From NCBI RefSeq assembly GCF_047948215.1, contig NC_134460.1, positions 153,541,320-153,605,319 on the forward strand: DNA of 64,000 nucleotides. The letters are read 5' to 3'. This DNA is from Lycorma delicatula. Lineage: Eukaryota; Arthropoda; Insecta; Hemiptera; Fulgoridae. The notes beneath the pieces were generated by a model. That model did no database searches. It saw only the letters and a program-made list of their open reading frames with translations, and had not been told where the DNA came from. The position numbers and the translations under genes were made by a program. Below, piece by piece: positions 34,803 to 46,314 of this stretch (position 1 is the stretch's first letter; each line of letters begins with the position of its first letter).

Positions 34803-37158
34803 ATTGTTTTACTTTTATTTTTATTGTCGTTATTATTACCGTAATAATTGCGCTTTTAAATGCGTAATATACAGTGTAATAACACGATAAAAAATATGAT
34901 TTCAAAAAGCGATTTAGAGCGTTAAAATAAAATAAAGTTTTTTATAAACGTATTTTTGAAAACGGTATCGGATGTATTCTGAAAAGTTTGTTCCCTATTT
35001 ATTCGTCACGGTTTGTTGAATGTACTCTTATGTACTTACGACCGTAATAAATACGGGTTTTTATTACGGCTCGAAACGTTTTTCGTTCGTTTATTAATAA
35101 ATTAGATTTTTTATTTTTCGTCGTATAGGAAACAAAAACCGGTTTAAATTTTTTTCGTTTTCATTCGTTTTGAAACTAGATCGTTTCCCGCTATTATAAT
35201 ATTTTCACGATAGTTTTTTACGGGGATTCGGTTACCCCGTCATCTGTACATATACGATTTGTTGAAGGCGAGTGTATCGATAAACATTAAACATCATAAT
35301 TTAACGTCAAAGTGGTTTCACGTGGGTTATATTAGACGTATACTCAAGACGACCGTAGACCGTACAAAACGATACGTTGCTGCGGTGATAATCCGTTAAA
35401 GACGGGCTTCCTAATCGTTTGGAATAATTAATTGCGATCAGAAGATCGACAATTTATAGATTCTTTCGCTTTAACTCGATCAGTTTAAATAACCGAATTA
35501 TCGTTGTGTTAAAAATGCAGTACATCAGATTTTTTTTTACGGAATAAATATAATTTGATTTAGTTACCGTGGTAAATAGAAGGCGTTTTAAATTCTAAAA
35601 ACTTAAACGTATAAGATATATTTATTTATTTCAGTATAAATGTCGATTTAAATTTGTATATAGAATTTTAATCGGAATCAGTCCCTTATTGGATTATACA
35701 TTTTTGCTAATAATACATAAAAAGCAGGTAGACGAAAACCAAGCGTTTTCAGATTTTTTAAATTAATTAGTTAAATTTTTTTAAATTAATTTTATTTTAA
35801 AATTATTTTAATATCGGTAATTACATTCCGAAGTCAGTAACCCGTCTAAGATAATTAAAATAATATTTGGGTTTGGCTTATACGTAGGTAAATATTTTTT
35901 TAACAATATCAGCGTAATTCTATATTTTTGACGAAAGAATGGTTATCTTGATTAATTGGAAATTCAGAAAAGTAATTTCATAGATCGGTTAAGATTTTTA
36001 TTCTTTAGCTTTTCATTTCGTCGAAGAAAAGCGAGATTAGTGGGTATGTATTATTAATAAAATCTTAACATCTCCTTCGGTTTGTCGACGTTAACGAGTT
36101 GAACACGCTTAAAAAGATTTTAAAAAAAATAATAATGTTTTTTTCTGATGTTTCTAAATTTGTAGTCTTTGAAGTCGAAACTTAATTAAAAACAGTTTTA
36201 ATATATTAATTAATTCATTTGATTCATGAATTAAATTCTGTCGTTAAAAAATCGTGTTATAAAAATGTATTTAATCGGCAAAATTCTGTTTGTATTAGTT
36301 TTAAACTATATATAAGCTATTGATATTTTTGCTATTCCTATTTTGTTATTGGAAATTCCCAAGCGCCCTTAATGAAAAGCAGGATGTATAAATAAATAAA
36401 TTCACTGTTTTATTAGGATTCGATCGGAAAGTATTATTTGATTGAAATTTAACCAAATCTACGGATGTCCTTTTAATGTTAATCGATAAACAATTAATTC
36501 TATCTCGGAATTCGTCGTCCCGACCTTATAATGAAATCAGCAAAGCTCGTGACAATAGGAAAATTAATACGATTTTTCTTTTTTCGTTTAGAAGCATCAG
36601 TTTTTCTGCACCTATGCTAAAAAAAAATATATTTTTAATGACGTTTACCTTTTTTTTAAGTTCACGAGTAGTTAATAACTTTTAGGGATTCTTATGTGTA
36701 ATTTCAACGTAAAGTTAAAAGATTTATGTAGCAGTAGAAAGTGATTATTCATTACTATTTATTGTTATCTTTCCTTTTACCTTCTTCGTAAAGAAGATCG
36801 ACGATTACAAAGACGATACTACTTTTGATTCATTTTTTAGTTTTCGCCTCGACCTAGAATCAAACCGTTCTTTCGAGTTCCGATGCCAAGACTTGTGTCC
36901 CCGTACCGTAAATCTGGTAGCGTAAATCCTTAGATCTTACTGTAGATTATTAATAGCAAATCTTCACCACTAGAGTAATAACCGAAACCGATTGTCTGCC
37001 TTTTAATAAAAAAATGAATAAAAAAATAAAACTAAATCAGTTTTTGGACTTTGAATGAAAATAGATCGTTGAAAATACAGTAAAACTGGATTAAGTATTT
37101 GGAAAATAAAAAAATATTTACTATTATCAAATTATGCAACAGATTCTAGATTGCGTTA
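34803..37158. other. AT-rich spacer, nothing recognised
   Basis: No coding similarity, RNA gene or second copy of any part recognised. Confidence 0.4.
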
Positions 37159-37242
37159 TACAGGATCTTCATAAAAGAATGGTGGGGATTTGAATATGGA
37201 TTAATTGAAAACAAGAATATAGTTGTTTATTTATCCAATTTT

Positions 37243-38196
37243 TCATCTCAAAGAGTTTTTTTTAATATAACTAATAAATTTTATATATGCACCATTAATC
37301 GCTCGGCAAATGTCCAATCGGTACTCGGTTTCTGCCCGCTCCTGAATTAACATATCTTCTGTTTGGATTACAATCGCTTCATTTTTCCTATATATAGGTC
37401 GTATATTATAGGCCATAGGCCCTTGCCGGACTATCCATCGATGTCCAAATTTTCCGTTCAAAGCCCGGCTGACGAATGTTTAAAGTGCAGGGGTACGCCA
37501 TCTTGTTGGAAATGAATTTGTTGTAGGGTTTTCGAGTTCATCCGGTCGAGGAAAGCGGTTATTTTATAACACCACATCGAGATAAACATTTCCATTAGTA
37601 GTCTTTCCGATTATACATTTTTCAAACCAACATTTAGGCGTGTCGCTCTCAAAAATGACATGTGGGTTTTCAGATCCCCATATTCGTGAATCGTGTATTT
37701 TAACACCATCCATTAATACGGAATGTAGCTTCATCCGTAAAAATTATATCGTCTAAAAATGATTCTTTTTCATTAATTTTTTTAAAACTTTCAACGGCGA
37801 AATTAAAACGTCTTTTCTCCATCATCAGGTTTTTATTCCTGCAGTAGCTGGATTTTATATGCGTGTAATTTCAGTCTTTTGTGTAAAACTTCTGAATTGT
37901 TTTCGGAATATTTAACTCGAAGCTTCGACGAGAAATGGATTTGTTAGGACTTCAGATCGCAGATAGTCTAATTCGTTCGATAGTTTCGTCTGATACTCGT
38001 GGTCTGCCGCTTGATTTTTCCTTAAGAACATGTCCATTTTCTTCGAACTTCATTCTTTGTTTGAATGAATGTCGTATATTAATTTAATGTGATGGCTCTT
38101 TTCCATATTCACTTCTAAATGCACGTTGAACTAAAATTACGGAATTAACTCGGCCTGCTAGAAAACACTCTTTGCTTTTTCTTGATCAGTGAACAT
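37243..38196 (-). pseudogene. ITm transposase (DUF4817 group), heavily decayed
   Basis: Minus-strand fragments in order: MFTDQEKAKSVF and VQRAFRSEYGKEPSH (N-terminal helix-turn-helix), EENGHVLKEKSSGRPRVSDE, LDDIIFTDEATFRINGW (first Asp in TDEATF), VKIHDSRIWGSENPHVIFES, then FQQDGVPLHF (second Asp) and the end AETEYRLDICRAINGAYIKF. The third Asp segment (normally SPDLTPLDFFLWG) is lost in the region NGKFGHRWIVRQGP to MAYN. Multiple stops and frameshifts. It belongs to a different lineage from the 22.6-kb element. Confidence 0.85.
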
Positions 38197-38330
38197 AGTA
38201 ACGAAGTAAACACACTTCAGCAGCAATACTAATACTGTTGTGGTGGTTTGAACTGCTGTTACACAAACTTTTGTGTTGGAGGCTATCAGGGCTACCAAAA
38301 TAACTTCTCAAATTTTCCCTACTGCCTTGA

Positions 38331-38611
38331 CTTTTTTTGATTTAACCTTCAGGAATCGCCGTCAGATATTGCTTCAGAGAATGAATGAAAATATGTACGA
38401 GTGTAAATGAAGTGTAGTCTTGTACGTTCTCAGGCCGACCATATCTGAGATGTGTGGTTAATTGAAACCCAACCACCAAAGAACACCGGTATCTAGTATT
38501 CAAATCCGTATAAAAGTAACAACATTTACTAGGATTTTTACGTTGGAACTCTCTACTTCGAAATCAGTTGATCTGCGAAGACGCGTTCACCACTACGCCA
38601 ACGTGGTGGGT
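38331..38611 (-). mobile_element. SINE family 1, copy 2, with 12-bp target-site duplication
   Basis: Flanks CTACTGCCTTGA (38319-38330) and CTACTGCTTTGA (38612-38623) differ at one position. The minus strand starts with the tRNA-derived head ACCCACCACGTTGGCGTAGT then GGTGAACGCG (box A region). The B box is degraded (CCAACGTAAAAATCC instead of GTTCAAGTCC). The body with GGATTTGAATACTAGAT and GGTTGGGTTTCAATTAACC follows, then ACACTTCATTTACACTCG and a tail ending GGTTAAATCAAAAAAAG. It lies inside the mariner-like element. Confidence 0.88.
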
Positions 38612-38869
38612 CTACTGCTTTGATCTGGATTACAGAAACTCCACCATTCTTTTACGTAGACCCTATATTACAATAAAGGTAAGTTCTCAGTTTTTTACTT
38701 CTTCACGCTCGTCAAAATATGACGGTGGATTAGTGTTAAAGGAGAGGTGATTCGGTTTCAAAGAGGAGAAGAACAACAGTATTAACCGTTACAGTAATCC
38801 TCCCAAGAAACAATAGCGGGTGATAGAGGCTTCTATCGTTTTAACATCTCAAGTCCAAGCTTTCATCGA

Positions 38870-39130
38870 GTAACGCATTTCGTTTCGATTTTGACGGATA
38901 GCTGCATCGTCGTTAGAAGTAATCATCCCTTTCTTTATTAAGCCGGTTTTCGCATTTGTTCAAATAAGTTATCCCTTTGACGTAGTTGAGAGGTGGCCCG
39001 TCTTTGGAAACAAAACACGTTCGACTGTGCGAGTTACACACGGCAATCGCGCCTGGATTTCTGGTCTCCCGTATTTCCACATTCTGGCGGTTCATATCTC
39101 CATACGCGTAAAAAGTTGCTTCGTGCTAAA
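38870..39130 (-). pseudogene. ITm transposase fragment around the first catalytic position
   Basis: Minus strand: HEATFYAYGDMNRQNVEIRE, then TRNPGAIAVCNSHSRTCFVS and KGITYLNKCENRLNKERDDY. This parallels the conserved run SDEATF - VNRHNVRIWGSENPHA - SPK - GPFFF - VTG-TYLDMLEN of mariner-like transposases. The first Asp is replaced by His (HEATF, with a stop just before). Only about 80 residues are recognisable. Confidence 0.6.
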
Positions 39131-41117
39131 ACGTTAACCCTAGACTATTCCAGAATTTTGATAAAACCAAAGAGAAACACTTGCTTATTATCAACACTTT
39201 GAGCCTGCTCTATTCGAAACTTTAACATTTATTCATTCGCGAAAAATTCGCCTATTCGATGCCGAGTTGTAAGCTTGTACGTGTAATAGACTCGCAGGGT
39301 ATACGTGTACCGGTTTGTCTGTAACAAGATTAATCCGTTTGGACGTCCCGGCGAGGAGCGATAAAAAAGTAATTTCATCCTAAAATGTTGCATACTACTC
39401 GTACTTGACGTTTTACGTTGGTTAATCTTTCTGGAATTCTGTTCGAAATTGTCGCCGCGTTACCATAACAGAACCGGGTTTTGCATATTATAAATCACTA
39501 AATCTTTTATTACCTCAATTCAACTTCATTTTTGGCTATTAACGACTACTAGCAGATATCATGGCGACCGCATCGCTTTGCTTTCCTTAACAGCGATTGT
39601 AAGAGTTTACCGTCGTCTAATTTACTACAGTTTAATTTTTGTTTCATAATTTGTTGGCGGTTACTATTTCAGTTTTCATGGAGTTATGAATAATTGTATA
39701 TGTAGGAAAAGGAAATAATATAATCCATTCCCAAAAAAAAAAAATATCAATAAAATGCCTAAGGTTATTCTTAGAATCCGGTTGAAAAACAATTTATTGG
39801 GTTGATGTTGATCTAGTGAATACAGCTTTATCAATCGGTAACATGTCGCTTCCTTTCTGGTTAGTAATATCCGGATCTACTCGGCCATTGTACGCGGGAT
39901 GATGATACCCACGGCCTGAACGGGACGATCATTAATCCCGTACTCAAGGATACTAGCGGGGTAGTCGTCGGGGCTTTTAGATTTACTGTGAACTCGGTAT
40001 TTCTACAGTTTAGTGGCAACGGATTTGGCTATGCGACTGACGACTATTCAGAAGAATTCCGTTTCCCATCAGTGCCCGTAAAGAAAACTTATTGTATTAA
40101 AGCTTTTAATATTTTCTAATAAAAAAAGTCTTTAGGTTTCGGAATTTTTGAATATGTGATTTCGGTATGGATGAATAATGTCGATTTGAATTTAAGTGTA
40201 ATCTATTTATAATCTGTTTTTTGTCGTGTTAATATTCTTTTCTTCGGTTATAAGTTTTTTAACGACTAAAACGTTTTTCCTTGTATCGATTTAAATCCGC
40301 TTAATTCCTTCTTCTTTGTTTTAGGGTTTCTTTCGTATTATTTTATTAATACTGATAAGGATGTTTAAAAACTGTAAGTTAATAGTATAATTAAATACGG
40401 CGGAAGGAGGAGAAAAAATCGAGGACCGGGATTTGTTCGTCGTTCTTCAGTTTTTTTTTTTACTTTATCCGAGTAGGTATCTAAACCGCACTTGACGACC
40501 TCTTAAACAACCTCTTGTTCCCTTTTCTTAGTTCTTTTATTTCTTCCCTGTCGTCATCGTCTTATCTCCGGCCTTTCTTTTCATTCCTTTTCTACTTTCT
40601 TCCTGTTATTGTGTTATTATTATTTCGTATCTTTCTCCGTCTACTGCTATAACCGTTTCTAAGCAAATCGCTTACGGGTTAGACGAGTAATATTAGAATT
40701 TTGATGATCTGATAGAAAATACTTAGCTTCATACGAACACTTCTTTATTAGTATTTTCTAGAAGAATTCTAATTTTGTTTATTATCATTGCTCCTTTTGT
40801 ATTCCGTTCGTTAAATTTAAGATCGCAATCTAAACGACTGGTTTATTAATTAACGATAAAAGAAGTAGTAAATTTAACCCCGTTTTGTTAAATTTTACGT
40901 TTACTTTTATTTTATCCATGCATATTATGTTCTATACTATACTAATTTCATTGTTAAGGGAAATAGATCGCTAGCTGGGCAGTATCCGTTATAAAAAGTA
41001 CTAATTATTATCGGTTTCAGGCCATTTTTATTTTTACCGTTTCAATTTTCAGAAAAGTAAGTATTCGTAAATGTAATTTATCTCGTTTTCTCTTTTTCTA
41101 CGCTGTATTTACATACA
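39131..41117. other. spacer, nothing recognised
   Basis: Patches at 39280-39370 and 39860-40080 are less AT-rich and look like old repeats, but have no open frame and no second copy in view. Confidence 0.35.
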
Positions 41118-41119
41118 TA

Positions 41120-41470
41120 CCCGGTGGGCCAAAAGTCACTACCGACCGTAAAGGTGAATACAAAATAAAAACAGATTGAATTCATAAGTAACATTTTATC
41201 GAAGCTGCATGATTATTTATAACACTATTTCTCGAATTGTTTTAGATCTTTGTCGATACATTTGTACAGACGACCTGAGACGCTTAAGCGTATTTGTTTG
41301 TACAGTCTTGCATTGTAATCTATTTCTTCAAAAGCGTTCTGAATAGCATCTTTCGAGTCCTCGATTGTTTATGGTTTTGTACCGTAGACGTTACCTTTAA
41401 CAATTTCCCAAAAAGAAAAAATCCCTTTCGGCACGCCGGAAGGCGGAGGTAGATTTCACCGATGCTAAGT
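41120..41470 (-). mobile_element. mariner-like element, 3' end with one TIR
   Basis: The end CCCGGTGGGCCAAAAGTCAC is preceded by TA (41118-41119) and looks like a TIR terminus. The transposase C-terminus lies just inside. No partner TIR was found toward higher coordinates. Confidence 0.6.
41224..41465 (-). pseudogene. ITm transposase C-terminus
   Basis: Minus strand in mixed frames: PPPSGVPKGIFSFWEIVKGN with VYGTKP, a stop, then TIEDSKDAIQNAFEEIDYNA, RLSVSGRLYKCIDKDLKQFE and a terminal stop at 41224. This matches the usual end PPRSPDLTPLDFFLWG-K-VY-TKP-TIEELK-I followed by RL-KCI-GKQFE. The third catalytic Asp is readable only in a neighbouring frame. Confidence 0.72.
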
Positions 41471-41699
41471 AGGAGATAAAAAATATTTTCACCTTTAAGT
41501 TAAGAAAAACTTCAAATTTACTCAATACGACAATGGTTGTATGTGAAATAAAAGTTTTCGTGTTTAGCATACAAGCCCCATCTTCTTAGAATTCTAGCAA
41601 CATTTTGGTCATCCCTTGCCGTAAGGGTTGGTCATATCAAAAATTGTTTTAGGTAAATGTTTTACCTAAAAACGTTTTAGGTAATGTTTAGAGCACTAA

Positions 41700-42175
41700 C
41701 GACCACTTTAAACCCATACTGTGCCTAATAAGGGAGGTTTGATTTTTTGTCTTCGAAACCCCTTTTTTCTACCCCCTGGGCCAATGATTGGTTGTATAAT
41801 AAACTTTACTTAGATAAGTTTTAAGCGTTATACAAAGAATAGTAGAATTTAATTTGAAAGATATAGTGATATTTTGTTTTTTCTTTCGAAAAAGCCACAT
41901 ACCATTTCAACCCCCATGTCTGATTTTGGCCGTTAACGAACTCGACCGAGATTTTGGGACGAGTTATTTTTAAGGAACAATTTGAAAGTGGCTGGCGCAA
42001 AATTACAGTAGTTGCCACGTCCACAAGAACGTGAATTATATATACACAAACTTTTGAGCTGACGGTGGTTTTGGAGTCTGGGGGATGTGAAACGCAAAGA
42101 TATGTCGAAATTTTCCGCAAGTCGAATCGTGGTACTCATGATTCTTATGAAATCTACCTAAAATCCTTGTGTGTA
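41700..42175 (-). repeat. interspersed repeat R57, copy 1
   Basis: Inverted copy of 57385-57905. Shared blocks (plus strand here): GTCTTCGAAACCCC, CCCCCTGGGCCAATG, CGTTAACGAACTCGACCGAG, GAACAATTTGAAAG, GCGCAAAATTACAGTAGTTG, GAGCTGACGGTGGTTTTGG and CGCAAAGATATGTCGAAATT. No transposase or RT motif in either copy. Overlapping ORFs of 99 and 68 residues on the minus strand have counterparts in the 57-kb copy but are disrupted there. Confidence 0.78.
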
Positions 42176-42236
42176 AGGTCTGGAGATCTGGTTGGTATTT
42201 CTATTGTCCCTCGCCGTCCAATAACTTTGCCACGTT

Positions 42237-42292
42237 GATCGTTCATAACTTTTGCCTTTGCGATCGTTCATAACGTAGTGTTATGAACGATC
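42237..42292. repeat. triple GATCGTTCATAAC motif, one copy inverted
   Basis: GATCGTTCATAAC occurs at 42237-42249 and 42262-42274, and its exact reverse complement at 42280-42292. The second and third copies form a perfect 13-bp stem with a 5-nt loop. Confidence 0.9.
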
Positions 42293-42489
42293 TCATTTGA
42301 AGACCGTTAACACTTTGTGGTAGATTATAGAGCGAGGTTGGACTGTTCATAGGTGATGAATGAAGAGCCTTGTTGCTTGTTGAATAATGGTTTAATGAAT
42401 TGTCGTCTTGACGGTTAATGAAATGAATTGTAACATAACGTATAACTTGACATATAAAAATAAAAAAATATAAAATTAAATAGAACATT

Positions 42490-43471
42490 AAAGCTAACGT
42501 TCATCCGAACAAAGAACGGAATCCATCCGGACTAAGAGTATGACCGCCTTGGATCAGATTCGAGCGCCGAAAAAGTAAGTCGCTACCTCATAATTACCAC
42601 TCTCTGCGGCATTATGACGAAGGACATGGCGTGATCAGATCGCCTAAACAAGCTTGCCGTGGAGACTCTAGACCTCGCTAGGTAGCAGCACCCGACGGTA
42701 AAGTGGAACGTAACGCGTAGTTTCGCACAGGTGTTGCGTAACGGATTGGAACTCCATCACTTTCAAAGCGATGTAAATTGAAGTCGTCGTAGTTCATTTA
42801 TAGCCCCGGAACGGGATAGGTTGCCAACATTGCCAGGTACTTCTGTCCAGTGCTATTCCATCAAAAACCTAAGGCCGAATTACTCCACGACACGAGTGTA
42901 CCACCACAAACTGTAAAACCAGGTCGATTTAGCTGCCCCTCAAAAATAATTCTACAGTTCCCTGAATACCTATAGGTATTGTGTGTTGCCGTTGCCGTGG
43001 TCTGTTAATTTGAAAATTCCATCACCACTCCAAATTACCGTAGAAAACAACTCGTTATCATCCTCTCTTCCTTCATTTTACATTGTCTCCCAAAATTGAA
43101 GCCTACGATCGGGATCGTCGTCCAGTAGGCCATGTATGAGACCAGGTATGTAATGTTTGAATTTAGCTTTATGTAAAATTCTCCAAACAGAAAAATATTC
43201 TGTTCGAGAGATCAACCTACGAGTATACTTTTTAGGACTCTGGATAACCGCTTGTAAAACTTTTAAACTTTTTGAACGCTTAACGATGGTCTACCTGACC
43301 TAGGTTATTCCGCTGCAGATGCATTTCTCTCAAAAAATTTTTATAAATTCCAGACATCCTTCCGTGTCGGTAGAACGGTGTTGAAATGATCATTTACTCG
43401 TTTATTTTTAAATTATAACTATTTTCGTACCGGGTTTTTAAAGCAGAAATTCTCTCTTCATCAGTAAACAT
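42490..43471 (-). pseudogene. ITm transposase (DUF4817 group), N-terminal to middle
   Basis: Starts MFTDEERISALKTRYENSYN (43471 downward), typical of the DUF4817 N-terminus. Then VQSPKKYTRRLISRTEYFSV with WRILHKAKFKHYIPGLIHGL and DDDPDRRLQFWETM (second DNA-binding subdomain), then TVIWSGDGIFKL at the first Asp (normally SDEAIF; Asp shifted or lost), then frameshifted CRGVIRP, YLAMLATYPVPG-like and DGVPIRYATPVRNYAL segments that correspond to the second Asp region (DG(A/V)P). The C-terminus is not recognised below 42500. At least eight disruptions. Confidence 0.72.
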
Positions 43472-43786
43472 CTTCACAACAGGTTAGAATCAACAATGTC
43501 CATCGAAGTTAACAGTTATATACGACTGATATTTGATCGAATAGCAGTGAACTCTGGTGTTTGTGTCAGTAACTGTCTGATGAGAACAAAAGGTGGTAAT
43601 TTAAAATCGATGGGAAGATCACAAACAATTTGTCGTAATGTTTACAATGGGTAGCAACTTCTGGCCCGTTCTATATGTCTTATTGTTAGTATACGTGACT
43701 CGTATTGATCAGTCGATTCGTTGAAAAAGATTGAGAAATTAATTCCTTTATTAATTTTTTGAAATCCAACTTTACTCGGTTTTCTT

Positions 43787-44077
43787 AACTCTTTTTTTCC
43801 TGTTTAGCCTCCGGTAACTACCGTTTAGATAATTCTTCAGAGGATGATATGTAATGAGTGTAAATGAAGTGTAGTCTTGTACATTCTCAGTTCGACCGTT
43901 CCTGAGATGTGTGGTTAATTGAAACCCAACCGCCAAAGAACACCGCTATCCACGATCTAGTATTCAAATCCGTGTAAAAATAACTGGCTTTACTAGGACT
44001 TCAACGCTGGAACTCTCGACTTTCCAAATCAGCTGATTTGGGAAGACGCGTTCACCACTAGACCAACCCGGTGGGTT
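43787..44077 (-). mobile_element. SINE family 1, copy 3, complete with 11-bp target-site duplication
   Basis: Perfect duplications TCGGTTTTCTT at 43776-43786 and 44078-44088. Minus strand: head AAACCCACCGGGTTGGTCTA with GTGGTGAACGCGTC (good box A, TGGTCTAGTGG), then CAGCTGATTTGGAAAGTCGA, GAGTTCCAGCGTTGAAGTCC (B box with one change), the body GGATTTGAATACTAGATCG, and a tail CATCCTCTGAAGAATTATC, then GGAGGCTAAACAGG and an A-rich end. Length 291 bp, transcribed by Pol III in live relatives. Confidence 0.93.
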
Positions 44078-44088
44078 TCGGTTTTCTT

Positions 44089-45884
44089 CTAATACGCCGT
44101 GACGTCAGGCATAATTTCGTATTTACCGTATCGGCATAATCGGTATCGACTCGGCAAGTTTGTAACTAAAGTACAAGGTAGAGAATATGCGAGGCATCGA
44201 GTGTCGACAGCCGACTCTACGAATGAAAGTGCATGCTACGAATCTTACGTTTGAACGACACAATCGAAGATCAAGCGACACCGACGTCTAGAGTTTGCCG
44301 ATTCTACTCGCGCGTTTTCTCTCCGCTCTAACGGAACAGAAAATTATTACTTCCGAATAACTAATTTTTACACTTTGCATTTTAAAATATAAACCCAGAA
44401 TGAATGTTGAATTGGTTTTATGTTTAATCATACTTGAGGGCAGTTTTTGAATTATTGATTTTTTTTTTACGATAAAAGTACAAGACGATTTTAGTGTTAT
44501 ACTGCCTTAGTAGGAAGATAAGTAAAGATATTGCAGAGATTTCAATATACTCGTATTTAGTTATATTCAGATGATTAATACAACGTGTAGTGTTTTTCAT
44601 TTGCTATTTTGATCGATGTTAATAAATAAATACAATTAATGAAAAAGACCAAATTCAATTTTTTTTAAATTAATTTTGTCCGGTGGTCCCGTTGTAAATT
44701 TTTCAACATAATTTTAGGAAAAAATTATTGTTTAAACGAAATATTGCTTTTTCTTAGTAAACGATTTGAAGGTATTTAATTTTTTGTCATCGTTTCTTAG
44801 TATCGTATTGTTATATTTTAGTTATACTCCTCGATGCATTTCTGATATACATAGAATTCTGATACGTTATAAAAAAAAAGTTTGTAAAGAAAAGTAATGA
44901 ATAACGTTTTTAAAAAAAACTTTTGATTTCATTATTATCTTTAAAGGATAAACACACAGCCAGCTGTTTGCCCGAAACGTTTTTCGAGTCTTTCTTTAAC
45001 AGTAATGGCAAATTTATCCTTTAAAATTAGGATTTGTGTCGCGTTACTATGCCGGTCTAATTGTGGAAGGAAAGAAGTGTGCTGAACTTCGGGAAACATT
45101 ATTAAAAATGTGCGACAATGCAGAAGCGACTATACTTTTGTTAACATTATTGTAAATTTATTTTTTAATCTTTTTCTGTTATTTCATCGATTTTCATTAT
45201 TGTAATTTAATTAAATTAACAAAACATTTTCTCCATTTTAGGTAAAAAATATCAACAAAAGAAATAACACAAAACAATAAAAGGTGTAAAAATATAATAC
45301 AAAGAAAGACCGAAATAATAAAAATAGCCTTAGAACAGTTGGTAGTTGTTTATAACTAAACACTGTACGACGACTATGCAGACAGTAATCGGTTAAAAAG
45401 TACTAACAACAGACTTGGGGAAGCATCTTCTCCACCCACTCGACGATCTGTTAGAAAACCGCTAGACGGCGCTCATCGCTGTACGTATATGTATTGGTAA
45501 ACACGTCCACAGTTTCATTGTGATAGAGAACAAGTGAATGATGCCTCGACTTTTGTTATCAATTCGATGAACGCTTCGGTCAAAACAGCTGTGTGTGTTG
45601 GTGTTCTCAGCCTTACACTATTAAGAATTTTTGAAATCCACTCTTTGGATCGGTACATGATTGTTTACGTTTCGAAAGTAACAAAATGTTAACTAATTTT
45701 TAATTATCGAATTTATCGATATTTTATTCGACTACTTACTAATTGTTTGCTGATTTTGAAATAAAAAAAAGTAAAAATTACTTTTTTTTATTATTAAAGT
45801 TTTATATTTAGACATTTTTTGTGCATGTTTTAAGCATTTTTCATGCATATTCCAAACTTTTTGTTGCATTTAATCCGGTCTCTA
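44089..45884. other. spacer, nothing recognised
   Basis: Less AT-rich patches at 44100-44340 and 45400-45620 have no open frame of note and no second copy in the window. Confidence 0.35.
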
Positions 45885-46312
45885 GATATCAGTTTTGTGA
45901 GTTCGACCTGTTCAGATCCTAATCCGTACTGTGGAGGGTGGTTAGGTGAAGATTACATTTAGAGTGAGGTTAGGAAATACTTAACACCGTCTAGTAGGAC
46001 GCTAGTCTGAATTTATGTCTAAACGGAAATGTAGTCATTACAGTGATAGATTACTCCACACGTTCCGTGATATTAGTCGTGTGTACGACGGATAATCACC
46101 TTACGAAGAGCGGCCGTCAGTAAGGCCATCTTCAACGGCCGACTCGGAGTTCGGCTCTGACGATCATTAAGGTTAATTTAAAAAACGTTTAAATTCCCCT
46201 CTCCACAAAAAATTAACCTTAGCTTTAACCCTAATTCTGATTTTCGCCTAACTTTTTTCGACATAACGGATTAGCATCTGAACAGGTCGCCATAACTCAC
46301 AAAACTGATATC
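45885..46312. mobile_element. 428-bp MITE with about 45-bp TIRs and TA duplications
   Basis: Left end GATATCAGTTTTGTGAGTTC... and right end (reverse complement) GATATCAGTTTTGTGAGTTA... continue through CGACCTGTTCAGAT(C/G)CTAATCCGT; the right arm has three or four extra bases. TA flanks both ends (45883-45884, 46313-46314). There is no ORF. The TA duplication suggests mobilisation by an ITm-type transposase, but no transposon in this window has matching ends. Confidence 0.9.
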
Positions 46313-46314
46313 TA

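Larger units (their letters stand above)
37161..38665 (-). mobile_element. mariner-like transposon with TIRs, interrupted by a SINE
   Basis: Left TIR from 37161 (CAGGATCTTCATAAAAGAAT, then GGTGGGGATTTG), preceded by TA at 37159-37160. Right TIR ends at 38665 (reverse complement TAGGGTCTACGTAAAAGAAT, then GGTGGAGTTTCTG), followed by TA at 38666-38667. The SINE at 38331-38611 sits about 40 bp inside the right TIR. Without the SINE the element would be roughly 1.2 kb, the usual mariner size. One transposase remnant fills the minus strand. Confidence 0.82.
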
